Source of the DNA: Mactromeris polynyma
Lineage: Eukaryota; Mollusca; Bivalvia; Venerida; Mactridae
Reading direction: 5' to 3'
Length of the DNA: 64,000 bases
NCBI GenBank assembly: GCA_032209605.1
Contig: JASFXZ010000001.1
Location: forward strand, 47,124,619 to 47,188,618
The notes beneath the pieces were generated by a model. The model was not told the origin of the DNA. It made no database searches and saw only the letters and a program-made list of their open reading frames with translations. Within the stretch, counting starts at the first letter, position 1; every line of letters begins with the position of its first letter. Positions 13,333 to 24,853 of the stretch are shown here, in pieces. The position numbers and the translations under genes are program-made.

Positions 13333-15626
13333 CTGTAAGATGTACAAATATTTTAATCAATTTTCGAAGTACAACATCATACCTCATGGCCATGCGCTAG
13401 AATTGTGTGCAAAAGTTAAAACAATTAATCAAGGCGCCAATTTAGAAATGGCGTTGTGCGTTACCTAATGGACGTGGTGAATCCCACGAAATGTCATTTA
13501 AACTGGAATGCTGACAAACTTTACTGGCAACTGCTCTTCAGGGGTTAGAATGATATCATATAATTCTCGTGTTCTAGCTACAGCGTTCCAATGAGACACA
13601 CCACCTAGGTTTCGTTCGGTTAAAGTTCACTATTCCGGACCAGACCAAGCTACGATCCGTTTACACGATGAAGGGTAGTAGGCAGCATGGTGTAATAACT
13701 TCAAGGGGAAATAACTGATCGACCAAACTCCAATCGTTGTCAATACACAAACGATCACTTACGGTTCGTATGTGCTATCCACCGATATATTCTGCCACGA
13801 AATGGAATGTGGTTCTGTTTATCACATTCTTGTTGCCTGTAATCAGACTTTCCACATCCCTGAAATTGTAGGAAAGTAATCTTGAACACCAAATGAGTAG
13901 CGAATATGCATACATGTGTGGTTATACATATTTGATATAAAAAAGGGCTGCTCTGTTTATATTTCCGTATTGTGGTTCCCGAAACCAATGTTGTCCGTAT
14001 AAATATCTTCACTCTGGCATTTTTATAATCTGCCCATTTTGTCGGGCGGTTGCCAGAAAAGAAATGGTGTGAATTGGAAAGGTATTTCGTATTTTCTGGC
14101 GGCCTGCAAACTTTTGTTACTGGAATACTGTCGAAATAATGTTCTAAGATTCGTGAAATTTAGCATAGCTTACTTCTGTGATTTAACCAAGTTCTTAATG
14201 AGAAAGTGCTTTAGCAAAGTGTCAAATACACATGTATTGATACACTGCGCTTCATTTTCATTGAAATTAATGTTTTATGTCTTGACGAGCCATCATTATT
14301 GTTTTAAACTTTCACAACCCAAGTCAGGCAACGGGTAATCAAATGTCATTTAGAAAATCGGAGAGACATAGTTTCATGCAAGACGTGCTTGAAGACAGCA
14401 CGGAGTCCGTGTGACTAGGTACGGGTGTAGAGTTTATTGTGGTAAACTCTATGACCGACGCTCATCACAACATCAGCATGACATACACATATCAAGAATC
14501 ATCCTTTCTTCTACATGGATAAACTTTATTCGGAACAAGTCCGCCTGTCAGCCACTTTTAATAGCACATAACTGGCTGCATTGTAATTTATAGTGTACAG
14601 TAAAAAATACCGAACACTAGAGCTTTTGTCGATTTTCTCAGACGTTCGGTATAGTCCAATTTGCGAATGCAGCTGACATATTTCTAGGTAAACATGGATG
14701 CTTATCTCGACAAAATTTCCTGTTATTTCTTTGAATAATAATATTGCATTCAGACGTGTACTAAAATGTTACCCCCTCCCTTTCAACGAAGCGATGAATT
14801 TACATAATTCAATAAACTGCTCACTTAACGTAGTGCCGTATGTCTCAAAATAAATAGATTGAAATATTTATTAACGTGTTGTTCTTCATTCTTACCAATG
14901 CCCCCAATCGTTTGAAACTCAAATTCCCATGATGAACAAAAATGTAAAGATTATATCAAATTAAACAGCAGAAGGTTAGGGTGGCCATTTAGTGTCAGAA
15001 TATGACGTCCAACCAATGACTTACTATACATATTTACTGTATGGACCGGTCACACTCCCATTAGCATTAATTTAGTCACAAACAGAATATTTTGTTCAAT
15101 CGACTGTTATTAATTCAAACAGATCAAAAGTGAAGTTTGCGCGCTAGCCCGTTGGTGACATATCTCATAAGATAAATGAAACATAAAAACATGACGCTGG
15201 GTGTCCATCTGTGTCAATTCAATAAGATTAGTTGAGTACCCCGCCCACCGGTAATCATTCAAGCCACATTTAACACCAGTGAAAGAAAATAAATGCATAT
15301 TTTCGCGAACCAGTGACCACGCATAAAAAGTACCGTATCGGCTAGTACATTTGGTCATTTGTAATTCAGTCAATTCACATTACAAGTAACCGGGTTTCGT
15401 TGATACCAAACACCGAGTAACCATCTAAACACTACACACATCGGTATTAGAGAGGCAAAATGAATCCGTCTGCGCATTGATAACATTTCATGAATGATTG
15501 AAAATCAAGAGAATGATGAAATCTCAAATGTTAGTGGGAAAAGTTTTCCTCGTTTAATTTTATAGCAAGATAAGGCAAACACGCTATTAGAACTGGAATG
15601 TAATGTGTAAAACAGAAATATCTTAC
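13333..15626 (-). other. Introns of the ADAMTS-like gene (430 bp and 1767 bp)
   Basis: These are the intervals 13333-13762 and 13860-15626, apart from the exon between them. Both start with GT and end with AG on the minus strand. The block CAAGGGGAAATAACTGATC near 13700 resembles a short motif common in mollusc repeats; that is recollection, not proof. Short ORFs here have no recognisable content. Confidence 0.7.
13763..13859 (-). CDS. ADAMTS-like/papilin-type gene, exon joining TSP1 repeat to cysteine-rich domain (3rd exon recognised)
   Basis: This 97-bp exon follows an acceptor ...ACAATTTCAG and ends at ...AACC|GTAAGT. It starts in phase 0 and leaves one base over (phase 1), which the next exon completes as Arg. 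It encodes the last cysteine of the preceding thrombospondin repeat (GCGKSDYRQQEC) and then HIPFRGRIYRW. The family pattern at this place is 'DFR..QC....(I/V)PF.G..Y.W', so the match is good. Splicing to the exon at 13205-13332 removes an intron of 430 bases. Unspliced, translation would hit a stop two codons past the donor. Confidence 0.82.
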
Positions 15627-15702
15627 CTTCCGTTCACAGACTTTGTATTGCTTCTGCACTCCCGTACATGGTCTGTACTTTGACCCTGAACTATTGAGCG
15701 CC
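15627..15702 (-). CDS. ADAMTS-like/papilin-type gene, second half of TSP1 repeat (2nd exon recognised)
   Basis: This 76-bp exon lies between a pyrimidine-rich acceptor (TTTTTTCAG) and the donor AAG|GTAAGA. It starts with one base that completes a split codon (phase 2) and ends in phase 0, matching the next exon at 13859. It encodes KYRPCTG and KQYKVCERK, the fourth and fifth cysteines of a thrombospondin type-1 repeat. The 'C-G---YK-C' wording resembles papilin and ADAMTS-like proteins more than typical ADAMTS proteases. The downstream intron is 1767 bases. Confidence 0.8.
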
Positions 15703-15887
15703 CTGAAAAAACAGTCCATAAATACAAGAAAAATACAGTAAGGGAGAGTGTTTGAAATACGAGGATTAATTATATGAAATAATTACAGTATTATAATAGA
15801 TATAATTATATCAGGAGTTTTTTTACATTGACACTTAAATGTAGTTGAAGGTTAACACTTAATGCAGTCAGAAGAATTTCTTATAAA

Positions 15888-16150
15888 AAATAAAGTGTTC
15901 ATTTATTATAGTCTCACCCCTACTCAAAGGGCCAGCCATTTCTGACTTATGAGACTGCTGCTTTCTGAGCATATTTACTTCCCGATTCCTATCCTCTAAA
16001 AGCACCAGGCAGGTAGACACACGGTAACCATTATTTAACGAGCTGGGGGCTCACCAACCGGGTATATCAGAATGTACTCCATACCAGGATTCGAGCTTTC
16101 GACCACCCGCTTCCAGGGCGGATGTCTTAACCACTGTCCAAGGGAGATGG
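15888..16150 (-). repeat. tRNA-derived SINE, copy 1
   Basis: The head is at the right end. On the minus strand it reads CCTTGGACAGTGGTTAAGAC (box A), then an anticodon-like arm, then AAAGCTCGAATCC (box B). The body includes AACCATTATTTAAC and CACCAGGCAGGTAG. The tail at the left is AT-rich. A second copy at 17511-17745 matches along nearly the whole length, so this is a true dispersed family. Confidence 0.7.
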
Positions 16151-17510
16151 TTATATATATCAATAAACTGTTCAAAGAATCGCGCTGATGACGAGGAATC
16201 GTTAGAACAGTGATATGTTGTTTTTATCAGTATTTCAATAATGGCGGTAAGTTTACGTAAAAAGCATCCTGGGTAATAACCGGAATTACCCGGTCTTCCC
16301 CAAGAACATTTATGTTGGAGTTTTGTTGTTTGTTTTTTTCATCAATATTTCAATTATGTCGGTCAATTTAACAAGCTGGGTAACTAACCGGTATTAACCT
16401 GAACTTCCGCAAGAAACTAACAACATTTCTACTCGATCAGAGATTGAGGACGAGTGACTTTGGATTGTTAGGGACAACAAACGCCACACCCGGGGATCAC
16501 ACCTACAGCCACCAAAATGGCAGTTTGATTCTCTAGACTGAGTCATCCGGGCTGACTAGAACGATGAGACATTGCCGTATGTGGCAAAATGTTTTGGACA
16601 AGGGAAAATGCGTACAGTTGGTAATATAGGACTATTCCAAATTTACCAGTGCATAACACAGGTTAGCTAAAGTTAAAGAACTAAGAATGGAGACTAGATA
16701 ACCAACCGGTAGACAACTATGATTTTGAGACTGGTCCAGGATGTTTTGAGAAAAAAGTCGAAGTTTACAGGATTGTATCGTTATTCATATCATTTATATA
16801 TCAACATTGTATCTCTGATTCAGAGTTTGAACTTTTTTGACAAATGTTCGAACTACCCCCGAGCATAATTACAGTTTGATAGCAAACAATTTTATGTCGT
16901 CATTAAAACTGTTTGTTTATAGAAACATATTTGCTTATCAAAAGTGGAAATCAAGATCCCTACAGGAAATTTGCACATTCGTAATATCACGTTTGATGGT
17001 GATTTCAAAAGATTCCAGACACAAAACACATGGAATACAAGATTAATCACGTTTGTGCACGTTGGCACAGAATTCTGTAATTTCAACAGTAAGTTAAGAG
17101 CTCTAACATTATTGAATGTTATTCCATACACGAGCTTGTGTGACATTTCATGTTTCAGTTTTGACGCCAAAGTTTAACATCTGAGGTCAAAGGTTTTATT
17201 TTTCAGGATTATCATAAGTTCAAATGACTTATATGGGCTTACCGTACATATCTTTGCTGATTAAGCCCGCATTAAATTTATATAAATTATATTTACTTGA
17301 CCCATCTGAGCAAATAGGACTCGTCTGTCCAAATAATAAAACAATCCATATAAAATATCAAACCTAGGTACTCTGAAGTGAAGAATCCTAGAAGACAAAT
17401 ACAAACATTAAACATTTGTTTGTATACAAGAATAGAGTAAGCTTCTAGATTTATCAAAAACGATATAATACAGGCAAACTGCGATTTCTCGGCACAAAAA
17501 TATATTTATA

Positions 17511-17745
17511 AATAAAAGTGTTTATTTACTATAGTGTCACCCCTACTTAAAGGGCCAGCCATTTATGACCTTTCTGAGCACATTTACCTTCCGATTGCTA
17601 TCCTTTCATTTCAGGCACCAGGCAGGTAGGCACACGATAACCATTATTTAACTAGCCGGCAGCTCACCAACCGTCCATACCAGAACGAACCCCAACCAAG
17701 ATTCGAACCTTCGACCTTCCCGGCCACGAGAGACGATTGATTTAT
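17511..17745 (-). repeat. tRNA-derived SINE, copy 2
   Basis: It has the same orientation and layout as the copy at 15888-16150. Shared words include AGGGCCAGCCATTT, GCACCAGGCAGGTAG and CGATAACCATTATTTAAC, with a box B-like AAGGTTCGAATC near the right end. The box A region is less well kept. Both copies lie in the same intron, 1.4 kb apart. Confidence 0.68.
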
Positions 17746-18489
17746 TTATATGAACAACCCTTTACTGATGATTTTCTTTTATCAGTCCAAATACCCTTCT
17801 TTGTTTGTCTAATCCTGACACGGCATACAAATGACACAATACTATGATTCTAATATTCTTCTTTTTCGTGTAAGAACCGGGATCTAGAGTACATCGTTGA
17901 AGGTTCTGCCGGTATGCATGGCGATATGGAACAACGTAGTCACATGTAAAATCCATGTTCATGTAGACATTATCCTCCTACACGACCTTAGCTTATACAA
18001 CAGTGTAGGAGGAAGCAGCATTTTCATTGAGAAAACCTATTGCTGTGCTCAGAAAACAACCAATCAGAAACCAGAATTTTGAGACTTCAAACACATATCT
18101 ATAAACTCACATTTACTTTTTGAAAGGGGAATATTAAACATATTCTATGAAATGTTTGATATCTTAATGATACTTTCGTGATAACTATGAATATTATACA
18201 AATTAAGCAAATGTTAGTTTATAATTTCTGCGTTACTTAGTGTAATATATCTTTATTTGTATCATTGAATCTTAACTTTATTGAAATATTAACCTTTTTT
18301 CTTATGTACACTGACTGCTATCGTGTAAAGTATGGAGTGGGATGCTTAAGAGCCTCTTACCTACTTATTTACGAGGAAAATAAAATATCTCCCCTAAAAA
18401 AACTCACATCCGTATGCGTTAAATTGTATGTAAGACCTAATAACGTATTAAATACTACGACTCTAAAAGATTCGTCACAGTTCATATAA

Positions 18490-18892
18490 AGAAAAATATT
18501 ACTTAAAGACCACCTCGAAATTGAGACCACCGCATTAATAAGACCATATTGACATGGACCCGTGTTACTTATAGACCATATTGACATGGACCCGTGTTAC
18601 TTATAGACCATATTGACATGGACCCGTGTTACTTATAGACCATATTGACATGGACCAGTGTTACTTATAGACCATATTTACATGGACCCGTGTTACTTAT
18701 AGACCATATTGACATGGACCCGTGTTACTTATAGACCATATTGACATGGACCCGTGTTACTTATAGACCATATTGACATGGACCCGTGTTACTTATTTCT
18801 TCCACTTTTTCTAAACTCGATTATCATATCACCTCACAAATAACACCAACCTTCTGCAACAAGTGTGGTCTTGTAAGGGAGATTTCAGTTTA
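18490..18892. mobile_element. MITE of the CAGTAAAACCTC family carrying an internal 32-bp minisatellite
   Basis: The flanks TTACTTAAAGACCACCTCGAA (left) and GTGGTCTTGTAAGGGAGATTT (right) align with both ends of the MITE at 22257-22423. The terminal CAGTAAAACC itself is worn away on the left. Between them is an eight-copy array (18541-18796). In the other copy the same place holds a single short segment, so the array is an expansion inside the element. Confidence 0.6.
18541..18796. repeat. 32-bp minisatellite, 8 copies
   Basis: The units contain ACCATATTGACATGGACCCG and TTACTTATAG. They repeat every 32 bases with only a few substitutions (CCAGTG and TTTACATGG variants in the middle copies). 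Confidence 0.92.
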
Positions 18893-18960
18893 TAATTAAG
18901 CAGCATTTTTTTACTTCTACAAGTTTAGTGTAAGAAAGATTCATTATTGACTAGGAACGC

Positions 18961-19065
18961 CACGACCACCGGATCATGGAGCCCGGTCTCCACCTCACGA
19001 CCACCGGATCATGGAGTCCGCCCTCCACCTCACGACCACCGGATCATGGAGTCCGCCCTCCACAT
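18961..19065. repeat. 35-bp minisatellite, 3 copies
   Basis: Three head-to-tail units contain CACGACCACCGGATCATGGA, followed by G(C/T)CCG(G/C)(T/C)CTCCACCT. It is GC-rich compared with its surroundings and lies in the large intron about 70 bases from the exon at 19134. Confidence 0.85.
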
Positions 19066-19133
19066 CATCACCGGTACACATCTATAATGATAAACAATAA
19101 TTGGTGTTGAAGAAATCAAGAGGTGTAGAATAC

Positions 19134-19249
19134 CTTTTATCACATGATCTTGTCCTGTACCCGAGTAAATCTGAGCAAGACGTGCAGCCAATCCATGACG
19201 TCCAATCTTCCCACACCCCCGCTAGGCCAGGTTGCAGGTTTACTGTGTT
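19134..19249 (-). CDS. ADAMTS-like/papilin-type gene, first half of TSP1 repeat (1st exon recognised)
   Basis: This 116-bp exon lies between acceptor TTTATTTTCTCAG and donor AAAAG|GTATTC; the donor is weaker than the others. It encodes a tryptophan ladder WEDWTSW, the CTSC pair, and YRTRSC. That supplies the three Trp, the two Arg of the R-x-R layer and the first three cysteines of a thrombospondin type-1 repeat. It ends with two bases over (phase 2), completed as Arg by the next exon. Together the exons give exactly six cysteines for the repeat. If the acceptor is right the exon starts in phase 0, with 12 residues before the first Trp. The upstream exon, expected to carry a signal peptide, was not found. 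Confidence 0.75.
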
Positions 19250-19720
19250 CTGAGAAAATAAATTGCAGAAAAGTGTTTATTTACGAAAATTATCTGACAG
19301 TATACAAATGTATACAATGGAAAATGCGTATATGAAAGCCGCATCATTTCGGAGGAAAACATCAAGACAATTCGTATTACAGCGCTGCCTCTCCAGCGCG
19401 ACCATCTCTTGATAGCGGTCTCTTTGCCACAACACTATCTATTTTCCGGAAGTAAAATGTTACTCAACGGAATTTCTTTAGAGCAACATTCTCTTAACAA
19501 CAGCCAGAATTTGCATCTCTAGAAGGGTGTTGCTCCGTAGAGCTTGTGCTGTACATGTGTGTATATTGTTCTTGATATAATCATACTGTTGTCTTTTATC
19601 ATGAGCAATTGTCAAGAGAACTGTTGTTTGGATAATTGTCTATTGATTTCGCAATAAAATAAAGTAAATTAGGAACGTTTCAATAATCTATTATTACATG
19701 TTTAACTGATACGTGTTATA

Positions 19721-19892
19721 CTGTCTGAGCCTGTGTATTCGACAACCGTCTATCCGAATACTTGGTATCACCCGAAATAAATATCAGGGCCCGATGTATC
19801 TTCTTAAGCAAATTAAAATGGACTTTTCGAAACCATGTATTATTTGATATACACTTTCGGTACGGATTAATGCGATGAGCGCGGTCCGACTG
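19721..19892. mobile_element. MITE of the CAGTCGGACCTCG family (copy 1)
   Basis: It is flanked by TA on both sides and ends ...GCGGTCCGACTG. It shares GTCTATCCGAATACTTGGTA, AATATCAGG..CCGATGTATC and other blocks with copies at 22432, 23640, 24629/28480, 49310 and 57127. The left end is degraded. Confidence 0.65.
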
Positions 19893-20419
19893 TACTGCTA
19901 AGGCATGAACGTTCCACGATTACAAAACTACTTTGCCAGGTGTTTGTAAAATTGTGTAGTTGTAGCCCTTGGCATTTTATACATGCAGTGATAATTGTGT
20001 ATCACTGATCTTATAATAGTTAAACAATTACATGCACTAACCGCTGACTATCCTAGCATTGATATCTCATACCGATAAGGGGTAATTTGTAAGCTATCAG
20101 AAATTATAAGTATCTTTTAGTATTTGCGACTGTCATGTAAATGATCCTTATATGCCGTCAGTTTGCTTACCCAGGGGAGGAATGTTTGACATAAACTGTC
20201 GAGATATATCACTGACTTAATAGCACGATACTAGAGAGTATTTTTAATCACAAAGGTCCCCCATAGGTGTGGTTGAAATCCGGACAAAGTATCAATAAGA
20301 AATAAAAGCCATTACTCATCTAAAAACATTGAACCAAACAAAATGCATATGATATTCACAACTAGGTACGAATGGTGGATGAAATCAAACCAGCAGTTTG
20401 GTAAGAGCTATCCCGACAG

Positions 20420-20550
20420 GCGGACGTATGGACAGACAGATAGACAGACAGCGGGACAGACAGACAAAAGAAAGCACACTCGCACACACAGACGGACAGA
20501 CAACCGCTACAGACATTTTGACAGTTATACAGACAGACAGACGGGCGAAA
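20420..20550. repeat. Degenerate CAGA microsatellite
   Basis: Repeated GACAGACA / GACGGACA words, interrupted. The overlapping ORFs on both strands have only this repeat as content. Confidence 0.85.
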
Positions 20551-22256
20551 TTGACACAATTGGCATCCACAAATGAAGAACAAGATTTTTTTATAATTAT
20601 TAATGCAAAAGAAATCAATCATATCTTCTTATGTCGCCATATGAAACATATGGGTCACTCATTATCCGAAACAAGTGAGTATTTAATGAACTGCTGGTGC
20701 CAGGTCTTTATAACATTGATTTAGCACTTTTGACACATTACGAACGTTTAAGTTTGTCCCTGTGTCAGAGTGTCCTTTTTGGTGTTTGCTTTCAGTGATA
20801 TCATATCCTAAACTAAAGATGACAAACGCTTTAATAAATAAAATTGATGATCCAGCATTTGAGCATATCTAAAATCATGTCACATGTCACAAATGTCCCT
20901 TTGAGACATTTTGGCGAAATCCACAAGGTCTATATTATTTTGATGTACAACAGTGCATTATATTTATGCATTTACCTACATTATACGGCATCTCATTTAG
21001 CACAGAAGCAGCATTCAATGGTTCATCCCTAGATTGGTAGTGACATTTAATAATTTTTACTGAAATTATTCCATTTGAATATATTAACATACGTAAGTGT
21101 GCATATTTTTCAATCAATCTGCATTCATAATGCATCATTATTTAAATGTTAGGATGTAATTTTCATGGTGACAAAACGTTTTATTCTGATGGGGATTAAT
21201 TTTTCATCTTCAGTGGTTATGAAATATTGGCTAGGACAAGCACATTGATTCGGCCATCCTTCAAAAATGGTTTGGTAAAACTCTATCCAGCAAATTTAGG
21301 TGGGTAGGTAGGTAAGTAATTAATTATTCATTAATTAATGTTATGATCATACTAGTTTTAACTATTAATACGTTGTTAAAATGCTTTCCCACTTAGATCC
21401 ATTTATTTTTTGAGATGGGGCCATTTTCATGGGTATGTAGAGTTATGGCAAACAAACCTTTTTTTAAAGGGGCCTTATATTGGATTAATTCAATGTTATA
21501 CTCGGTTTTTTTCGAAAATGTGCAGAACAGAAATCGTTTGTCAGCAAATATATTAACCCATGTATTTCTGAATGTTTACGGAACGATATTATACTATCTG
21601 AGTACGTAATATGTCAGGAAAAACAACTTGAAGGTGTGTCTAAGACAAAATTTCATCTTCCGGACGTAGAGTTGTTTTACAGATTTGTACTTATAAACTG
21701 GTCAAAGGAGCTAACCCGCCGGTATTATTTCACACAGTTGTAAGCTACAGGCTACATATTCTGTTGATTTTGATAAAAGTAAGCTATCACTATTGAAACA
21801 AAGTCGATGCAAATCTGTCAAAATCACGGTCTTTGTCTTAGATCAGTAAATGACGCGGAGATCACGGTACGAAAACATTCTGCATATTTGAATCACGCTC
21901 GACTCTCGGGTTCATTTCCTGGGGGAAATATTATTCTTTACATCACCGACAGTAAATGTATTCACCATAAAACCGAATCCTTTTAATAGGTAAAGATAAT
22001 GTGTATGTTAACCGTTAGTTAGCCTAAAATTGGATGGATGTTCATAAACGCGCACCTGCTACTTGTCTGTCCCATACTTCCCGTAGTGGCAGTTCGTGAC
22101 TTTTTGTTAAATAATACAGTTTCGTCAATTCTATATAATTCTTTCTAAGCTACACTCCTTGTGTAGACATGACATTATCGTCTGTGGAGATTTATTGTCT
22201 GTTTGTTTAGTAAAATAGTGATATATTTCGCTTTCAATTTGCATGTACGTCGTGTA

Positions 22257-22423
22257 CAGTAAAACCTCATTTGAAGACCACCTTGAAATCAGGACCTCCT
22301 TATTATTATTTGTATGGACCAGTTTTTATTATTTCTTCATACTTTAACTGCTTAACCAGGCCACCTCACAACCAAGGTTTCTTCGGAATGAATTGTGGTC
22401 TTGTGATTGAGATTTACATGCTG
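22257..22423. mobile_element. MITE of the CAGTAAAACCTC family (reference copy)
   Basis: It starts TA|CAGTAAAACCTCATTTGAAG and ends ...TTTACATGCTG|TA. The inner AAGACCACCTTGAAATC and AATTGTGGTCTTGTGATTGA are inverted relative to each other. It is 167 bp long with no coding capacity. Eight bases further right another TIR element starts. Confidence 0.7.
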
Positions 22424-22431
22424 TACATGTA

Positions 22432-22620
22432 CAGTGGGACCTCTTTTATTCCACAACCTTCTATCCAAATACTTGGTATTACTATCCGATATAAATATCA
22501 GGTCCCGATGTATCTTCTTATGAATGTCGGATTGGAAGGGGAATCCATTTGAATCCATGTAATATACGAAATAAACTTTGATTTCGGACCCGATGCATTC
22601 GAATGAACGAGGGCCGACTG
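22432..22620. mobile_element. MITE of the CAGTCGGACCTCG family (copy 2)
   Basis: It starts TA|CAGTGGGACCTCTTTTATTC and ends GAATGAACGAGGGCCGACTG. The middle contains CAACCTTCTATCCAAATACT and GGTCCCGATGTATCTTCTTA. The ends are inverted repeats of each other. It directly follows the MITE ending at 22423. Confidence 0.7.
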
Positions 22621-23639
22621 AATATGAAGAATAAATTCGCAAATATTATCGATTACTCGGAATCAAATCACAACACGGCTATAAGCCAATGAATACTATT
22701 CTCTTTGAAGTTTTGTTTTGGTAAATATTGTTAACATTCTACTTATAGATTTTATATTCTAATTTATGGGGAATAAACGTATGCTGTAATTTTGTACATA
22801 TAATATCGTGTTTTATATATATGTTAAAACAGAGGTTTTAAGTTAGGCCTATTTGTTTCTATTTTATAGCCAAATGGCATTTTGTTCACTTCCAATAAGA
22901 ACTGTCTTAAAGTAATCAGTACCATCAAATGTGTACGTTTTTTCATACAATTTTTTTCTATAAAAGTGAAATAACTTGCTGGAAAACATGTTTTCATGTA
23001 TAAAAAAATCTTTGTGTACAAATATACGAGTATGTGCAATAAAGTGGATAGAGACAAAAATATGAAATTCCTATTGTACCTCATAAAGTATATTAGGCCT
23101 AATGAAAGAAATACGTTTGTTTCCGATTGTCCGACCTATCTTAATATTTAGCCTCCTACCTGAAAGTTTTAATCACACAATCAGACAAGCGCTATGAATG
23201 TCAACATCTTACTTCTGTACATCATGTATTTAAAACATAAATCAATGATTAACCTATATTTCCGGGAAGAGTAATCGGAAACAAAGCACTTATATTATAA
23301 CGTCTGAAATAAACAAAATGACTCAGGAAAACAGGCCGCCTACAAGATTCTGTAAATATAGAAAAGTGGAACTGCTGTTGTTGTCTTGATTTTACGAGGT
23401 CGTGCTGTGTTACAATATGATATTTCAAGGATTATTGCGCGTACTAGAGGTTTGGTCGTGCATGGAATGCACGAGTCACTGTGTAGGCTCAGCAGGCGAC
23501 AAATAACCAAGATTGTTATCCGACAGTGATAAAGACAAACGCTGCTTGAATCAAAAGTTCTCCGTCTTGATCGTTACATAGGCCGGTCTTCCAATCATCC
23601 TGTGTCCCATTTTCAAATGTTCAAGACAGAATGTTACCA
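22621..23639. other. AT-rich non-coding DNA, no gene seen
   Basis: Only short ORFs with no recognisable content are present on either strand. Confidence 0.6.
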
Positions 23640-23806
23640 CAGTCGGTCCTCGTACGTTCGAATTCATTGAGTCCGAAATTGTAGTTCGAACAGTACATGG
23701 TTTCGAATAGCCCATTTCAATTCGACGTGCCTAAGAAGATACATCGGGACCTTATATTGATTTCGGATGATACAAAGTATTCGGATAGAAGTTTGTCGAA
23801 TAACTG
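23640..23806. mobile_element. MITE of the CAGTCGGACCTCG family (copy 3, right end shortened)
   Basis: It starts CAGTCGGTCCTCGTACGTTC and includes AAGATACATCGGGACCTTAT and ATTCGGATAGAAGTTTGTCG, in the opposite orientation to copies 1 and 2. About ten bases of the right inverted repeat are missing before ACTG|TA. Confidence 0.65.
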
Positions 23807-24628
23807 TACATTTGTGTATTTGTCGAAGACAATTACTGGCTGCATTTTTAAGCTCTGCAACAAGAGAGCTAGCTTAGAGACAATAAACGATGGATGGTTC
23901 GTCTTAATGCTTCACGTGAAAAAAACAACAGGTTGCAGATAAAACCGTGTGGCACTGATATTGCATATCTTTAATCAAAAATGTCAAAATCGACGTTATT
24001 TAAGATACATTAGTGTTCAAAATGACAGTTGGCATATTAAAATTGACTTATATAAATTATGTAATGTTTATGCTGTCGTGTTTTAAATACCAAATGTTAT
24101 ACAATGTACTCTTAAAATGGCTTCTTTACATTACGTGGATCTTTTTCTGTTGTTTTTTTTGTGTTATTGTAAAAATGCAAAATATGCAAAATAAATAAAC
24201 TGATTCTGGAAGTTTTGCATCATTTCGAAGAAGAGATCTTATTATATATCTTAAACATCTTGGCATCAACATAATCTAGTTTTATTGCCAGGAACTTATA
24301 GTGAAGTGATTATTTTTGCATTGATTTATGCACTCCTCAGACTGACATTAAGGGCGTCAACTTGAGATGATAACTCCCAGTACACGTACGGTTGACTCCG
24401 AGGTAAAAGTGCTTGTGAGTTTTCTCCTAAATATCATCGTCGAGGAATGGCACCACTTCGTTCTTCCACAGTAAATCTCTAACCAAGCATCTAACTGTTT
24501 GGTACTAGCGGATATAACGGAAGTGTAGGGAATAAATTTAAGCGTCTGGCTACACAGATGACGTTCATGGGACAGGAAGTGTCGTCCTCGCGATGGTATT
24601 GACAATTATCATTCAGTATATCAAAATA
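23807..24628. other. Non-coding DNA, no gene seen
   Basis: A hydrophobic 61-residue ORF (24013-24198) and an 82-residue ORF (24357-24605, minus) have no domain or splice context I can recognise. Confidence 0.55.
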
Positions 24629-24853
24629 CATCGGACCTCGTTCATTCGAATTTATCGGGTCCGAAATATCATTTCTTCTTCTTCTTCTTCCGTGTTATGA
24701 GCTGGGATCTTGACAGATCGTATAAAGCTCAGCGAAAATTTAATGCATGGTGACGGTGATCAGATGTTATCGTAAAAGTAATAACATCTTTTCAAATATA
24801 CAGGTAAAAGTCGTTTAAAATTTTGTACATATAACTTCATAAGGTCTGTAGAT

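Larger units (their letters stand above)
15703..19133 (-). other. Large intron of the ADAMTS-like gene (3431 bp)
   Basis: It is bounded by GTATTC at 19133 and TTTTTTCAG ending at 15703, read on the minus strand. It contains two SINE copies, a diverged tandem duplication of about 105 bp (16212-16315 and 16318-16425, sharing ATTTCAAT(A/T)ATG.CGGT and AACCGG), a MITE with a 32-bp minisatellite, and a 35-bp minisatellite. Confidence 0.65.
19250..22256. other. Non-coding DNA upstream of the recognised exons
   Basis: The missing first exon(s) of the ADAMTS-like gene should lie here or further right on the minus strand; I found no convincing signal-peptide exon. The stretch contains a TIR element (19721-19892) and a degenerate CAGA microsatellite (20420-20550). 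Confidence 0.45.

Noticed and set aside
24357..24605. An 82-residue minus ORF as first exon of the ADAMTS-like gene
   Set aside because: No hydrophobic signal peptide and no suitable donor in the needed phase.
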